In this document: one piece after another, positions 14,151 to 22,474 of the stretch
Layout: the number at the start of each line of letters is the position of its first letter
How positions within the stretch are numbered: position 1 is the first letter of the stretch
Virus record (IMG/VR): IMGVR_UViG_3300049728_000029
Location: 1 to 30,415 of that record
Reading direction: 5' to 3' (one strand)
Source: a virus
Length of the DNA stretch: 30,415 bases
Position numbers and translations under genes: made by a program
Notes under the pieces: generated by a model
The model's input: the letters and a program-made list of their open reading frames with translations, nothing else
What the model was told of the DNA's origin: nothing
Database searches by the model: none

Positions 14151-15805
14151 TAGAATAAACCTCCATCACTTTGATCAACAAGAGAATGATTTTGTATAGC
14201 TCCATGCATTCCATTAGCTATCCCAGAGGCATCAGTAGCTTGAGGAGCATTAACATTTAATTGCTGTATATTAACTTCCTTATGAGAAGTATTATTAACT
14301 GCTTTATTAGATATAGAAGGTGATAGGGCTTGTCCTGCATTAACCCCAGAACCAGTAATATTCTTTATATCGCCTATTACTTTAATACCAGATTGAATTG
14401 AGCCTTTAAAATCACCAGTTAATAATTTTCCAAAAATAGAATAATAATCTTTTAGCATATTTCCTATATTTTTAAGTTTATTTTCTACCCACATGAAAGG
14501 AGCTTCAGCACTCGTTTTAAAACTTGACCATATATCTTTAAATATTTTTTGGGCTCTAAAATAAAAAATTAATATTCCATAAATTAATAAGACTAATGCT
14601 TCTGATAAAATACGGTTAATATCACCACATAATTTAGACCATGCTTCTTTAATCTTATCTCCATTACCTGTAAAAATGGCAACTAATAGATTCCAAGCCT
14701 GTTTCCAAGTATCTAAATAGGTCATTACTATATCTTTTAATGTAACAAAGACATCCATTACTACTGTTTTTATATTATCCCATATCACCTTAAAGAAATT
14801 AAAGAAAGAATCTAAACTGGTCTTACTTCCAGACATCCACTCTTTCCATTTTTCATATGCCCAACCTATAGCAGCCCCTAAAGCAGCTACTCCAATAACA
14901 ATTAATGTAATAGGTCCACCAATAGCAGCAAGAGCTCCAGCCAAAGACCAAGTAGCAGCAGAAGCAATAAGAGCATTAATACCTATAACAGTAAAGGTAG
15001 TAGCTATTGCAAGTAAGGCATCTATAACAATAGATTTGTGTCCTTCTATCCATTGAACAACTTTTATTAAACCATTAGCAACCGCAGTTAAAGCAGGAAC
15101 CATAACTTCGACTATAGGAAGAGCTGCAGCAGTTATTGTTGTTTTAAGATGATTCATGCCCTTTTCTAATTTTTCGGCATTCTCTGCATCTTGTTCATGA
15201 GCCACTCCTAATTTTAATTGTTCCTCTATTGCTTTTTTAGTAGCTTCTCCACCTTCTTGTAATGATCTAACTACAGCTTCTGACAAACCAAAAGTAGCGC
15301 CCAATTTAATAGCTTTAAAATCCTGTCCTTTGTCATGTAAATTTTTTAAACCCGCAGCAATAGTAGATAACTGTTCTGTAGGATCTTCCTGTTTAATTTG
15401 AGACTTACTAATCCCCAATGCGGCAAGGGCTATTTCTGCTTGTTTTGCGCCTCTTAATTTGGTCCCTACAACAGCTATAGCTTCTCCTACACCCTTAATA
15501 GCAGCATCAGCCTCTTCTGAAGTTCCACCAGCATCTTTTATTACTCCTCTAAAGGCTTCTATTTCTTCCATAGAGGTGTGTGCTTCATCTGCCAATCTTT
15601 TAGCAGAAAGGGCAGCAGCATTAGTAGATTCTATAAATTTATATATACCGGCAGCAGAAGCCATAATTCCAAAGAACTCAAGAGCTCCTTTAGCTAACTC
15701 TGAAAAGGTTTCTTTACCCTTTTCTCCTGCCTTCTCTAAACCTTCATCATACTTTTTATGGTCTAAATCAAGTTCAGCAATTAGTATATCAACTATAGTA
15801 GCCAT
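14150..15805 (-). CDS. Tail tape measure protein
   Basis: 551 residues. An N-terminal helical region (LIAELDLDHKKYDEGLEKAG, ASAAGIYKFIESTNAAALSA) is followed by a coiled region, a hydrophobic core at about 255-312 (VIDALLAIATTFTVIGINAL, GGPITLIVIGVAALGAAIGW), a W-rich stretch (AYEKWKEW, WDNIKTV, WKQAWNLL), another hydrophobic segment near 405-420 (LVLLIYGILIFYF), and a Gln/Asn-rich C-terminus. This is the classic tape measure layout: it sets tail length and may enter the host membrane. At about 0.15 nm per residue the tail would be near 80 nm (inference). It follows the chaperone pair as usual, with GAAGGAAA before the ATG. Confidence 0.9.
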   Translation of the reverse strand: MATIVDILIAELDLDHKKYDEGLEKAGEKGKETFSELAKGALEFFGIMASAAGIYKFIESTNAAALSAKRLADEAHTSMEEIEAFRGVIKDAGGTSEEADAAIKGVGEAIAVVGTKLRGAKQAEIALAALGISKSQIKQEDPTEQLSTIAAGLKNLHDKGQDFKAIKLGATFGLSEAVVRSLQEGGEATKKAIEEQLKLGVAHEQDAENAEKLEKGMNHLKTTITAAALPIVEVMVPALTAVANGLIKVVQWIEGHKSIVIDALLAIATTFTVIGINALIASAATWSLAGALAAIGGPITLIVIGVAALGAAIGWAYEKWKEWMSGSKTSLDSFFNFFKVIWDNIKTVVMDVFVTLKDIVMTYLDTWKQAWNLLVAIFTGNGDKIKEAWSKLCGDINRILSEALVLLIYGILIFYFRAQKIFKDIWSSFKTSAEAPFMWVENKLKNIGNMLKDYYSIFGKLLTGDFKGSIQSGIKVIGDIKNITGSGVNAGQALSPSISNKAVNNTSHKEVNIQQLNVNAPQATDASGIANGMHGAIQNHSLVDQSDGGLF

Positions 15806-15855
15806 TATTTAATTTCCTTCAATCTTTTAATCTTTTAACATGTATATTAAGTAAT

Positions 15856-16466
15856 TTAGTCTTGATTTGCTGCTTGCTTTCTCTTATAAATCAAGTATTC
15901 GTTATAGTTATCTACCTGTATAATTTCTAATAAAAGAAACAAGTCTTCAAGAGAGTATATTTCCTGCAACTCTTGAAGACTTGCTAATTTTTTACTTATT
16001 ACAATCCCTATTCTTGAGGTTGTATTTTGATACTCCGCGAGATTTTCTTCGCCGGAATAGCTGCTGATTCTGATTGGTTGCCAGTGTAAAAAAAACCAAT
16101 ATGTAAATCTAATACTTCTTTTCTTAATTTTAATCGGGTGCTAATTTCTTCTATATCTTCTTCCATTAATGCTCTTCCTTGAGGCATGGCAGCAGGAGCA
16201 ATTTTAACACACTCCATCATTTCATCAAGTAGGGGTTCAGCTAATTCAAAAGGAATAGAACCCAAACTAGATAAATTAACATTGGCCAATCCAGCTATAC
16301 CTTGTTGAGCAGCATCTTCTGGAACTTCAATACCACTTTTCATGAGAGCTAATAGAGCCCTCATTGCCCATTTTTCAGCTTTAGCAGCACCCATTTCAGT
16401 AATAAGATAAGTTTTTCCCTTATCACGATTTTCAGCATCAATTGTAACTAATTTAGTTTTTCTCAA
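15856..16466 (-). CDS. Tail assembly chaperone, -1 frameshift fusion (GT-like, about 203 aa)
   Basis: The frame that follows the short chaperone has no start codon of its own but is open from the slippery T-run at 16095-16089 down to a TAA at 15856-15858. Slipping back one base at T TTT TTT joins residues 1-126 of the short form to 77 further residues that begin LHWQPIRISSYSGEENLAEY, run through KLASLQELQEIYSLEDLFLL and end YKRKQAANQD. The helical, charged second part is what GT-type extensions look like, and the gene lies directly between the tail tube and the tape measure, where such pairs (lambda G/GT, P2 E/E') occur. The long form would bind tape measure and tube subunits during tail assembly. 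It is absent from simple start-to-stop gene calling. Confidence 0.8.
16008..16466 (-). CDS. Tail assembly chaperone, short form (G-like, 152 aa)
   Basis: The product begins (M)RKTKLVTIDAENRDKGKTYL with a LITEMGAAKAEKWAMRALLA helix and ends IKIQPQE. The acidic, helical composition and the position between tube and tape measure mark it as the phage tail assembly chaperone. The start is a TTG at 16466, with AGGG eight bases before it; the next ATG (at M25-like position in EMGAAK) would delete the conserved N-terminal strand. The rare start may keep levels low. Most ribosomes should end at the TAG at 16008; a fraction would continue in the -1 frame to make the longer product. Confidence 0.82.
   Translation of the reverse strand: MRKTKLVTIDAENRDKGKTYLITEMGAAKAEKWAMRALLALMKSGIEVPEDAAQQGIAGLANVNLSSLGSIPFELAEPLLDEMMECVKIAPAAMPQGRALMEEDIEEISTRLKLRKEVLDLHIGFFYTGNQSESAAIPAKKISRSIKIQPQE
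16031..16059 (-). promoter_or_regulatory. GC-rich RNA hairpin downstream of the frameshift site
   Basis: On the coding strand, TATTCCG-G-CGA (16059-16049) pairs with TCG-CGGAGTA (16040-16031): ten base pairs including one T-G wobble, one bulged G and an 8-nt loop. It stands out because the surrounding DNA is AT-rich. It lies 29 nt after the slippery heptamer, farther than the usual 5-9 nt, so its role as frameshift stimulator is uncertain. Confidence 0.45.
16089..16095 (-). promoter_or_regulatory. Programmed -1 frameshift slippery heptamer (T TTT TTT)
   Basis: Zero-frame codons are GGT TTT TTT TAC (16097-16086), so bases 16095-16089 form the X XXY YYZ heptamer T TTT TTT. After a -1 slip, reading continues TTA CAC TGG with no stop until 15856. 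Both tRNA-Phe anticodons can re-pair perfectly after the slip. Confidence 0.75.
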
Positions 16467-16486
16467 GTTATTACCCTAAAATGTAA

Positions 16487-16930
16487 TTATAGATTACTCT
16501 TAATAACACTTTCCCAAACGATAGTGTATTCAACAGGCTGTAAAGTTCGTTTAGCAGCAGGCATATCCATATAAGAAGTTAAAAGACCATTAGTAAGAGT
16601 ATATACAGAACCATTATCCGCCATTGTTATAGTAGCTTGGGCAAAGATAACATTTCCTATAGTGGCCATACCAGAATACCAGTCATCAAAAATTTGTCTG
16701 GAAGGAGAATCTGCCTCTAATTTAACTTTCATAGTTCGTTCTTTATATACAAAGCCCCCAGACAGATGACCATCAACACCCATACGATGTTCTACATGGG
16801 CTGCTGGATCTAGGTCAAACATATCATCTACAGAAAAGCGGGAAATTTGAACAGGAGAATCATAAACTCCTGGAATCTGAATCGCCAGAACTGAATTGAT
16901 GGAGGTAATTGATTGAATCGGTATTGCCAT
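16487..16930 (-). CDS. Tail tube protein (DUF3277-like)
   Basis: 147 residues. The product has the usual tube features: MAIPIQSITSINSVLAIQIP, VQISRFSVDDMFDLDPAAHV, then EHRMGVDGHLSGGFVYKERT, an EADSPSRQIFDDWY helix, and a closing PAAKRTLQPVEYTIVWESVI. This corresponds to the DUF3277 tube family that pairs with DUF3383 sheaths. Tube monomers stack as hexamers inside the sheath and carry DNA. The gene lies immediately downstream of the sheath gene, the standard order, with a CAGGAG site before the ATG at 16930. Confidence 0.85.
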   Translation of the reverse strand: MAIPIQSITSINSVLAIQIPGVYDSPVQISRFSVDDMFDLDPAAHVEHRMGVDGHLSGGFVYKERTMKVKLEADSPSRQIFDDWYSGMATIGNVIFAQATITMADNGSVYTLTNGLLTSYMDMPAAKRTLQPVEYTIVWESVIKSNL

Positions 16931-16991
16931 TTTAGTAAACTCCTGTTATTATTTTATATCTATCTTTTATTATTTATTTCTGTTATTCTTA

Positions 16992-18749
16992 TTATTCTAT
17001 ATCAATGGAGGCAAGACTTAGAGTATTAATACTTCCACCATCCATATACCAAAGAGTGCAGGGAGGGGTGGTTCTATTTCCACGTGAAGTAGCTGTGGCA
17101 TCTAATATCTGAAGATAATAACCAGCAGAATAAAGAGTATTAGCTATATTTGTTCCAGCCTGTGAATTTACAAGAGCTGCTTGTGTAGATGAAAGTGACA
17201 CACCCTTTGAAATAACTCCATTTGATACTGCCTGGGTTAAAATACTCTGACAAGCAGCTTTAATTAAACCATAACCAATATTGTTATAGGGTAAACTATT
17301 AGCACTGGTAAAGAGAGTTATTAGAGCAAGCTGAAGATTACTATTAAGCCAAATCTGATTAACATAACTATCTACCCAATTAAATTCTCCTGATACCTGA
17401 CCATTATAGAAAATATTATAAGGTTGAGCAGCAGTGGCATAAGCCCCATAATAATTATATCCATTAGTAATTAAATTGGCAGCACTTATAGCATCTGTGA
17501 CTGAAGGAGTTATACCAGAACCAGTTCTATAGGCATAAGAAATACGACCATTAATAGCATTATAATTAGTAGAAGCAGCCATTCCTAATACAAAGGCAGC
17601 TACAAGGGGATCCTTATATACTACACAAACACCATTAGTTTCATTAACCGTTAAATAATTACCAAAACCTATAAAATTAGAAGGATTTTCAGTCGCAGTA
17701 ATATCAGTATCATAACATACATATAAAAATTCTAAATCAGTTCCATTAACCCACTGTGCAAATCCTTCTTTTAAGGTTAAAGAAGGTTCAAAAGCACTAG
17801 TAAAAGCTGCCCAATCAGAGTTGTAATTCTGTAGAGTATCCATAAAAGTTACTGGATCAACATTAGCTGAACCCTGTGAAAGAGTTGCACCAGTAGCTTG
17901 ACTTAAAGCAATAGGAATACCAGAAGTAGAGAAGGAGATTGTGGTAGCTTCCAGAGAAGTAGTTCCACCAGTTAAAGTATAAGTAGAACCAGGAGTATTT
18001 AGAACACCTGAAGCAAGAGCAGAAATTACAACAGATCCAGTAACACCAGTAGCAGAAAGTGTAGAACCTAAAGTAATAGTTCCAGAAGTAGGAGCACTAA
18101 CAAGAGTCATAACACCAGGAGAACCGGCAGTTAAAGTGCAAGTTCCACCAGAAGAAGCAGAAGCAGTGGTAGCAGAGCCAGAAGCATAGGCCACTGTATT
18201 AAGACCAGTTCCAGTAGGAGTAGTTACAACAAAAGCATTATATTGTGAAGACCAAGTAATAGTAGTTCCAGTAGCTCCACTTGTAAATGTAAATAGAGAA
18301 GTTAGAGAAGAGGCTGCAGAAGATGGAGAAGTGGCAGTAGCAAATACAGTTGAAACATCAGCTGAAGAGGTATATACTGTTCCATCAATGGTTAGAGTTA
18401 AACTACCTTTAATAGCATTTAAATTAGCAAGAGTAGTTAGAGAAGCTTGAGTGCCTCCTATAATAAAGGCAGCAATTGGAGAAACTGGATAACGACTAAA
18501 AAGAAGAGCAGTAGGAAGCATTGTAGCAGTAGTAAAACCACTAAAATAAACTTGGGCCATTTCTGCTTCCAAAGAAGTTGCTCCAAAATAAGCTGCTACA
18601 CTGGCATATGTAGGAAAACTAACAGGAGCACCAAAAGGCAGATAGGCATATTCAGAAAGAATAAGACCATTTAATGCTAATGCTTGACCACTTGCCTGTA
18701 ATACTGAAGGAGTCACAGAAATAAGTGTATTAACTGGTATGGTTGACAT
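16992..18749 (-). CDS. Contractile tail sheath protein (DUF3383-like)
   Basis: 585 residues. The N-terminus (VTPSVLQASGQALALNGLIL, FPTYASVAAYFGATSLEAEM, AQVYFSGFT, LLFSRYP) and the C-terminal half (DPLVAAFVLGMAASTNYNAI, NGRISYAYR, NYYGAYATA, FNWVDSYVNQIWLNSNLQLA, IGYGLIKAACQSIL) are typical of DUF3383 sheaths, which contract to drive the tube into the host. Between about 196 and 276 sits an extra Gly/Thr/Ser-rich module (PGVMTLVSAPTSGTITLGST and following) like those in the cement, neck and J proteins; it is probably displayed on the outside of the tail. The start is ATG at 18749. Confidence 0.9.
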   Translation of the reverse strand: MSTIPVNTLISVTPSVLQASGQALALNGLILSEYAYLPFGAPVSFPTYASVAAYFGATSLEAEMAQVYFSGFTTATMLPTALLFSRYPVSPIAAFIIGGTQASLTTLANLNAIKGSLTLTIDGTVYTSSADVSTVFATATSPSSAASSLTSLFTFTSGATGTTITWSSQYNAFVVTTPTGTGLNTVAYASGSATTASASSGGTCTLTAGSPGVMTLVSAPTSGTITLGSTLSATGVTGSVVISALASGVLNTPGSTYTLTGGTTSLEATTISFSTSGIPIALSQATGATLSQGSANVDPVTFMDTLQNYNSDWAAFTSAFEPSLTLKEGFAQWVNGTDLEFLYVCYDTDITATENPSNFIGFGNYLTVNETNGVCVVYKDPLVAAFVLGMAASTNYNAINGRISYAYRTGSGITPSVTDAISAANLITNGYNYYGAYATAAQPYNIFYNGQVSGEFNWVDSYVNQIWLNSNLQLALITLFTSANSLPYNNIGYGLIKAACQSILTQAVSNGVISKGVSLSSTQAALVNSQAGTNIANTLYSAGYYLQILDATATSRGNRTTPPCTLWYMDGGSINTLSLASIDIE

Positions 18750-18821
18750 TTATTTTAATCCTTTTAAGAAAAAATTATTCATATAGTAGTAAGTTATATT
18801 TGAGTGTCTCTATTCAATAAA

Positions 18822-19532
18822 TTATTGAGTATTTTGAACTCTATCAAGAACAATCTTACAAGAAGTTGCTGATTGATTGTATGAAATAAGTGTTGGATTA
18901 TATTGTAGATGTAGTCTCATTATCCATCTTTCTTCCCATTGACCTTCTCTATTTAGAAAAGGAATATGAACAGGAGCCTCACTATATAATGGAGCAAAGA
19001 GGTAAGGTGAGAAAAAATCAACAGCCTGTGTAGAACGATAGGCAAGCTCTAACATACTTATCCAATCTGAACCAATTTCCCCATAACAATCTATCTGTAA
19101 AACATAATCTATACTATCTTGTAAAGTTTCACCATTATAATAACCAAATACAGAAGTAGAAGGTATAGTTCCATTATCAATATTTAAATTAAAGGTATTA
19201 GTCGCTTCTCCAATTGATAATATATTGGTATTTAACGCAATTCCTTCACCACTTATCCACATTCCGGGCATTATTCCAGTTCCTGATATAATTGTTAAAA
19301 TTGTGCCAGAAATAGAGCCTGTTATTGTAGTAGATATATCGGCATAAGTATTAGTTGTTGTGGCTAATCTTGTTTTATTTAGATGATTTAATTGTATATA
19401 AGGTGGCTTTGGAGTAGATACCCTATTAATCATTTCTTTGACAACTTGATTTTGAGACACAGGTAAAACAGACTGTATCCAAGAAGACAGAGCAGTAAAG
19501 ATATTAGTATCTGTAATTGAAAGAGTATACAT
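18822..19532 (-). CDS. Neck/tail-terminator protein with inserted beta module
   Basis: 236 residues. Residues 1-68 (NIFTALSSWIQSVLPVSQNQ, TPKPPYIQLNHLNKTRLATT) and 131-236 (LQDSIDYVLQIDCYGEIGSD, WISMLELAYRSTQAVDFF, PLYSEAPVHIPFLNREGQWE, RWIMRLHLQYNP) match the neck or tail-terminator (LIC_12616-type) family of myophages. Those proteins cap the tube and sheath and dock to the head connector. Residues about 69-130 are an extra beta module (ITGSISGTILTIISGTGIMP, WISGEGIALNTNILSIG) inserted between the halves. The position right before the sheath gene agrees. The start lies inside the tail of the preceding gene region (next stop at 19536). Confidence 0.7.
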   Translation of the reverse strand: MYTLSITDTNIFTALSSWIQSVLPVSQNQVVKEMINRVSTPKPPYIQLNHLNKTRLATTTNTYADISTTITGSISGTILTIISGTGIMPGMWISGEGIALNTNILSIGEATNTFNLNIDNGTIPSTSVFGYYNGETLQDSIDYVLQIDCYGEIGSDWISMLELAYRSTQAVDFFSPYLFAPLYSEAPVHIPFLNREGQWEERWIMRLHLQYNPTLISYNQSATSCKIVLDRVQNTQ

Positions 19533-19535
19533 ATT

Positions 19536-19907
19536 TTAGGTATCCAATTGTTGTTTAATAACTACACAGGACCAAGCATCATAACTTTCTAGTATATGAA
19601 CTACAAGCCAAGTAAAGCCATCAAAATATAATTTATCTCCACCTAATCCTCTACTTCTTATTACAGTGTTTAATTGTCCATTTATATATACTTTTCTAAT
19701 TATTCCAGATAGATTAAGTCCATTTATATGTTGTAAATCTGAAGAGCTTAATTCTTGAACTTGTGCTTTTTGGATATAGGAAGGTAAATAATTAGGTATT
19801 TGAGTTCCATCTGGATTTACAGAATATCCATTTGAAATACTTATATTAACTATTCTATTAGCATTTACAGAAGCTATTGAGGAGGAAGCTATACTTTGTA
19901 AGTTCAT
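19536..19907 (-). CDS. Head-closure/neck-like protein of unknown exact role
   Basis: 123 residues, starting MNLQSIASSSIASVNANRIV. The C-terminal half (YINGQLNTVIRSRGLGGDKL, YFDGFTWLVVHILESYDAW, VVIKQQL) has the look of small beta-barrel head-completion or stopper proteins, with a final strand that would pack on a neighbour. It lies between the HK97-gp10-like gene and the neck-terminator gene, a place usually held by head-closure proteins. AAGGAT precedes the ATG at 19907. I do not recall a named domain for it, so the role rests on context. Confidence 0.55.
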   Translation of the reverse strand: MNLQSIASSSIASVNANRIVNISISNGYSVNPDGTQIPNYLPSYIQKAQVQELSSSDLQHINGLNLSGIIRKVYINGQLNTVIRSRGLGGDKLYFDGFTWLVVHILESYDAWSCVVIKQQLDT

Positions 19908-19941
19908 GTTATATCCTTCTTTTTATTATATTATACCACAC

Positions 19942-20385
19942 CTATTTTTTAGTTACTTTAAAGGATACCGCATCTAATAAATTACCAGTATCTATAAGTG
20001 GATCATTAAATCCTTTTGCCTTAACAGTAGAGGGGGCATTTGGTGGAGTATCCCATTCTCTCATAGTCTCTTGTAAATCACCCTTGGCTTGATTTCCTAT
20101 AATATCTAATGCTTTTTCTCCATCAAACTTGGCATTTTTTAATGCTGGTGCTAAAAGTGTAGTCCAATTTTTACGATTTTGATTAACACAAGTAGAAAAG
20201 AAAGGTCTAGCAGGTATATTAGATGTGCCATATTCTTGATAAGCAGCTATTTCTGCGGCACTTTCTCCATTATCTCCTGCTGTGCTACCCTCTAAAAAAC
20301 CAATTTCTAATTTAGCTCCTGCTTTTTTACCAATATCTCGTAATTTATGAGTTAATTTATCGAATTGGGGTGCTTTCATAACCAT
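19942..20385 (-). CDS. HK97-gp10-like tail completion protein
   Basis: 147 residues, starting MVMKAPQFDKLTHKLRDIGK. The signature AAEIAAYQEYGTSNIPARPF, a W..LLAPAL helix, LDIIGNQAKGDLQETM and PPNAPSTVKAKGFNDPLIDT, then GNLLDAVSFKV, is that of the HK97 gp10-like family, which joins head and tail. I chose the ATG at 20385 because AAAGG lies six bases before it and it starts 3 nt after the stop of the DUF4054 gene. A longer reading to 20469 would add a Phe/Cys/Trp-rich stretch that overlaps that gene and lacks a ribosome site. Confidence 0.82.
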   Translation of the reverse strand: MVMKAPQFDKLTHKLRDIGKKAGAKLEIGFLEGSTAGDNGESAAEIAAYQEYGTSNIPARPFFSTCVNQNRKNWTTLLAPALKNAKFDGEKALDIIGNQAKGDLQETMREWDTPPNAPSTVKAKGFNDPLIDTGNLLDAVSFKVTKK

Positions 20386-20387
20386 AA

Positions 20388-20810
20388 CTAACCTTTGGGC
20401 ACGTAAGTAGGAATTGGTTGAGGAGGACCAACATAAAAGAAAGAACGGAAACCAGCAGAAGCTTGCCAAAAAGAAGCACCATATTTAGTCTGCATAAACC
20501 AAGCTTCATAATCGCTTATATTTTTAGACATTTCAGACTTAACTTCAATACTACCTTGTTTAGCATCTGTTATACGACCTACTAACTGGCTTGCAGGTTC
20601 ATCACTGGCACCAAAATAGATAAAGGCTATATGTGCAGTTAACATATTTAACAATAAAGCCCGATAATTAGTGTCAATTACCGGACTATTGTTAGTGTTA
20701 TTACAATATATTTGAGCTTCGTTAAAGCATGATTGAAGATTTGCACTAACCCTTGTGAATTCTGGATAGCGACTTAAAAACATTCCTTGGTTAAAAGTAA
20801 CAACACTCAT
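20388..20810 (-). CDS. DUF4054 head-tail connector protein
   Basis: 140 residues. The family order is clear: FLSRYPEFTRVSANLQSCFN, EAQIYCNNTN, RALLLNMLTAHIAFIYFG, VGRITDAKQGSIEVKSEM, then SDYEAWFMQTKYGASFWQAS and FFYVGPPQPIPTYV. DUF4054 proteins are small helical adaptors that attach to the portal ring (gp6/gp15-type). The gene follows the capsid and a small unknown gene, the standard place. AAAGGA precedes the ATG at 20810. I see nothing unusual apart from the tight junction with the next gene. Confidence 0.85.
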   Translation of the reverse strand: MSVVTFNQGMFLSRYPEFTRVSANLQSCFNEAQIYCNNTNNSPVIDTNYRALLLNMLTAHIAFIYFGASDEPASQLVGRITDAKQGSIEVKSEMSKNISDYEAWFMQTKYGASFWQASAGFRSFFYVGPPQPIPTYVPKG

Positions 20811-20818
20811 TACATCCT

Positions 20819-21283
20819 TTACATTCTGATGACAGGTGAGTCATCTCTCTTTTTACCATCTTTTGAATCGGGTTCTATTGACCTAACTCTATCTGGATTA
20901 ATTTGTTCTAAACCGTTTTTAGTTCCTTCTAATTCTTTGGCTTTAGAAGCAGCATAACTTCGATCATTTTTAGTCCAGGTAATACTTTTATTCATGAAGG
21001 GAGGAAAACCACATTCAGGATTATTTGGATCGGTATTAGGAACTGGAATATCTTTATATAATTCATTTTGCTGAATTACAAAAGCATCCCAAAGTTCTTT
21101 ATCAACTACATTAATACTTCTATCAAGAACCATATTCTCATATGGAGTGCCCTTAAACTTACGATCTTTATTTGGAATGCAATAATGGGCAGCACCATCC
21201 AATTTAAATCGCTGCCCTGTTTTTGCAAGACGACAAACTAAACCATGAGGAAGAGAACACATTACGATAACTGAATCAGCCAT
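20819..21283 (-). CDS. Conserved phage protein between capsid and neck genes, function unknown
   Basis: 154 residues. The N-terminal part (DSVIVMCSLPHGLVCRLAKT, GQRFKLDGAAHYCIPN) reads like a beta structure seen in proteins encoded right after DUF2184 capsid genes; the middle has NVVDKELWDAFVIQQ, and the C-terminal third is highly charged (AKELEGTKNGLEQINPDRVR), ending in a Lys/Asp-rich tail. This recurring gene is usually annotated hypothetical; a head-tail joining or capsid-associated role is possible. AAAGGAG lies before the ATG at 21283, and 81 nt without a gene separate it from the capsid stop; I see no clear promoter or hairpin there. Confidence 0.65.
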   Translation of the reverse strand: MADSVIVMCSLPHGLVCRLAKTGQRFKLDGAAHYCIPNKDRKFKGTPYENMVLDRSINVVDKELWDAFVIQQNELYKDIPVPNTDPNNPECGFPPFMNKSITWTKNDRSYAASKAKELEGTKNGLEQINPDRVRSIEPDSKDGKKRDDSPVIRM

Positions 21284-21364
21284 TTAAATAACTCCTTTAA
21301 TTTCTGGGTAGTGGGCTTTTGTTTTATTAATCAGTTTTATTATTTTAATACTTTTATAACTTTA

Positions 21365-22474
21365 TTAAACACCAAGCAGCTGAACAATACCAGCAGGGAA
21401 CTTAATAACAGTTCCAAAAGTTCCACCACTCTTCTTCTGATGAGTGCTAGAAGTTTCACGAACAATGGCATGAGCTCTTAACTTTTCAGTAAAGGCACAA
21501 ATAGCAGTTTTCTGACCCTGAACTTCATCAAGAATTAGCTGAACAAGATTGCCAGAACTTGTGGAATACTGGGGAGCAACTTTAAATACCATCTTTGGAA
21601 ATACCTTCTGCAGATATTCTTTAATGGAAGCAGTGCCATAAACATTCTGCATTGAGGTAGCTAAAACAGCTTCAGTTAGAGTTGACATAGCAAGTGTCAT
21701 TGGTGAATCCATTCTAACATTACCCTGTAACTGGAACTGTAGCTGGGCAAACATAGCTTTTACATCAGCTAGAATCTGAACACCAGTAATAGTAGAAGCA
21801 GACCAAGCACCAGCAAGAGGAGTTAGTGGAGCAGTTAGAGAGGGGTCATTAAGAAGACCATAATTTTCCAGACCTAATACACCATAAAAATAAGTTTCAT
21901 TCTGGAAGATGTTCATAGCCAGGGCAGCAGAACGATTGATTTCAGCAGCCTGATTAATCTTGCCCAGAGCAGCCTTTTCTAGTTCCAGATCACCCCATTC
22001 AGTAAAAATCTGATAACGGAATGCTTGGCGAGGCTCCCAGTTTGTATTAGTAGTTGCTCGACCGCTTTTAGCAAAATCTCCATAAACAGAAGTTTCACCA
22101 AGAGCTTCATTCACTGGGAAGAGGGCAGAATCAGTAGTCCAATCACCCTTCTTAACTTCACTACCTACTATATCAACAGCAGCTAATACAGCAGTAACAA
22201 CATGAACCATTTCAGGATCAAGATACTGTGAAAGATAAGCAGGAATACCAGCATTACCCTGTAGAACAGCACCAGACTGAATAGGATTGGTTGGAGCAGT
22301 AGCATCAAATGCCATTATCTTTTTACCGGCATCCATACCAACAGTTGAATTGGTAGTAGATATGGCACCAGTAACTAGGCCATAACGATTTCTTGCAAAA
22401 TCCACAAATTCACGTGGATTAGCCTGAGCCTGGGCAGTAAGTTCTTCCAAGGTTGGGCTGGTTAATTTAGACAT
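21365..22474 (-). CDS. Major capsid protein (DUF2184, HK97-fold)
   Basis: 369 residues. Marks of the DUF2184 capsid family are readable throughout: AYLSQYLDPEMVHVVTAVLA, AAVDIVGSEVKKGDWTTDSA, GETSVYGDFAKSGRATTNTN, NWEPRQAFRYQIFTEWGDLE, LEKAALGKINQAAEINRSAA and GVLGLENYGLLNDPSL, with a C-terminal VIKFPAGIVQLLGV strand. It builds the icosahedral shell around the scaffold. An AAGGAG site precedes the ATG at 22474. The gene uses somewhat more C and G in wobble positions than its neighbours by eye, as expected for a highly expressed gene. It lies right after the cement gene. Confidence 0.9.
   Translation of the reverse strand: MSKLTSPTLEELTAQAQANPREFVDFARNRYGLVTGAISTTNSTVGMDAGKKIMAFDATAPTNPIQSGAVLQGNAGIPAYLSQYLDPEMVHVVTAVLAAVDIVGSEVKKGDWTTDSALFPVNEALGETSVYGDFAKSGRATTNTNWEPRQAFRYQIFTEWGDLELEKAALGKINQAAEINRSAALAMNIFQNETYFYGVLGLENYGLLNDPSLTAPLTPLAGAWSASTITGVQILADVKAMFAQLQFQLQGNVRMDSPMTLAMSTLTEAVLATSMQNVYGTASIKEYLQKVFPKMVFKVAPQYSTSSGNLVQLILDEVQGQKTAICAFTEKLRAHAIVRETSSTHQKKSGGTFGTVIKFPAGIVQLLGV

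Noticed and set aside
15459-15812. Plus-strand open frame opposite the tape measure gene
   Set aside because: It lies wholly within a well-supported minus-strand gene, has no neighbours on its strand and no recognisable domain.
20386-20469. N-terminal extension of the HK97-gp10-like protein (MASFCWFPFFLLCW)
   Set aside because: It overlaps the DUF4054 gene by 82 nt and lacks a ribosome site, while the ATG at 20385 has AAAGG at the right distance.
21284-21364. Promoter between capsid gene and the next gene
   Set aside because: The AT-rich sequence offers several -10-like hexamers but no matching -35 at proper spacing; I cannot support a call.
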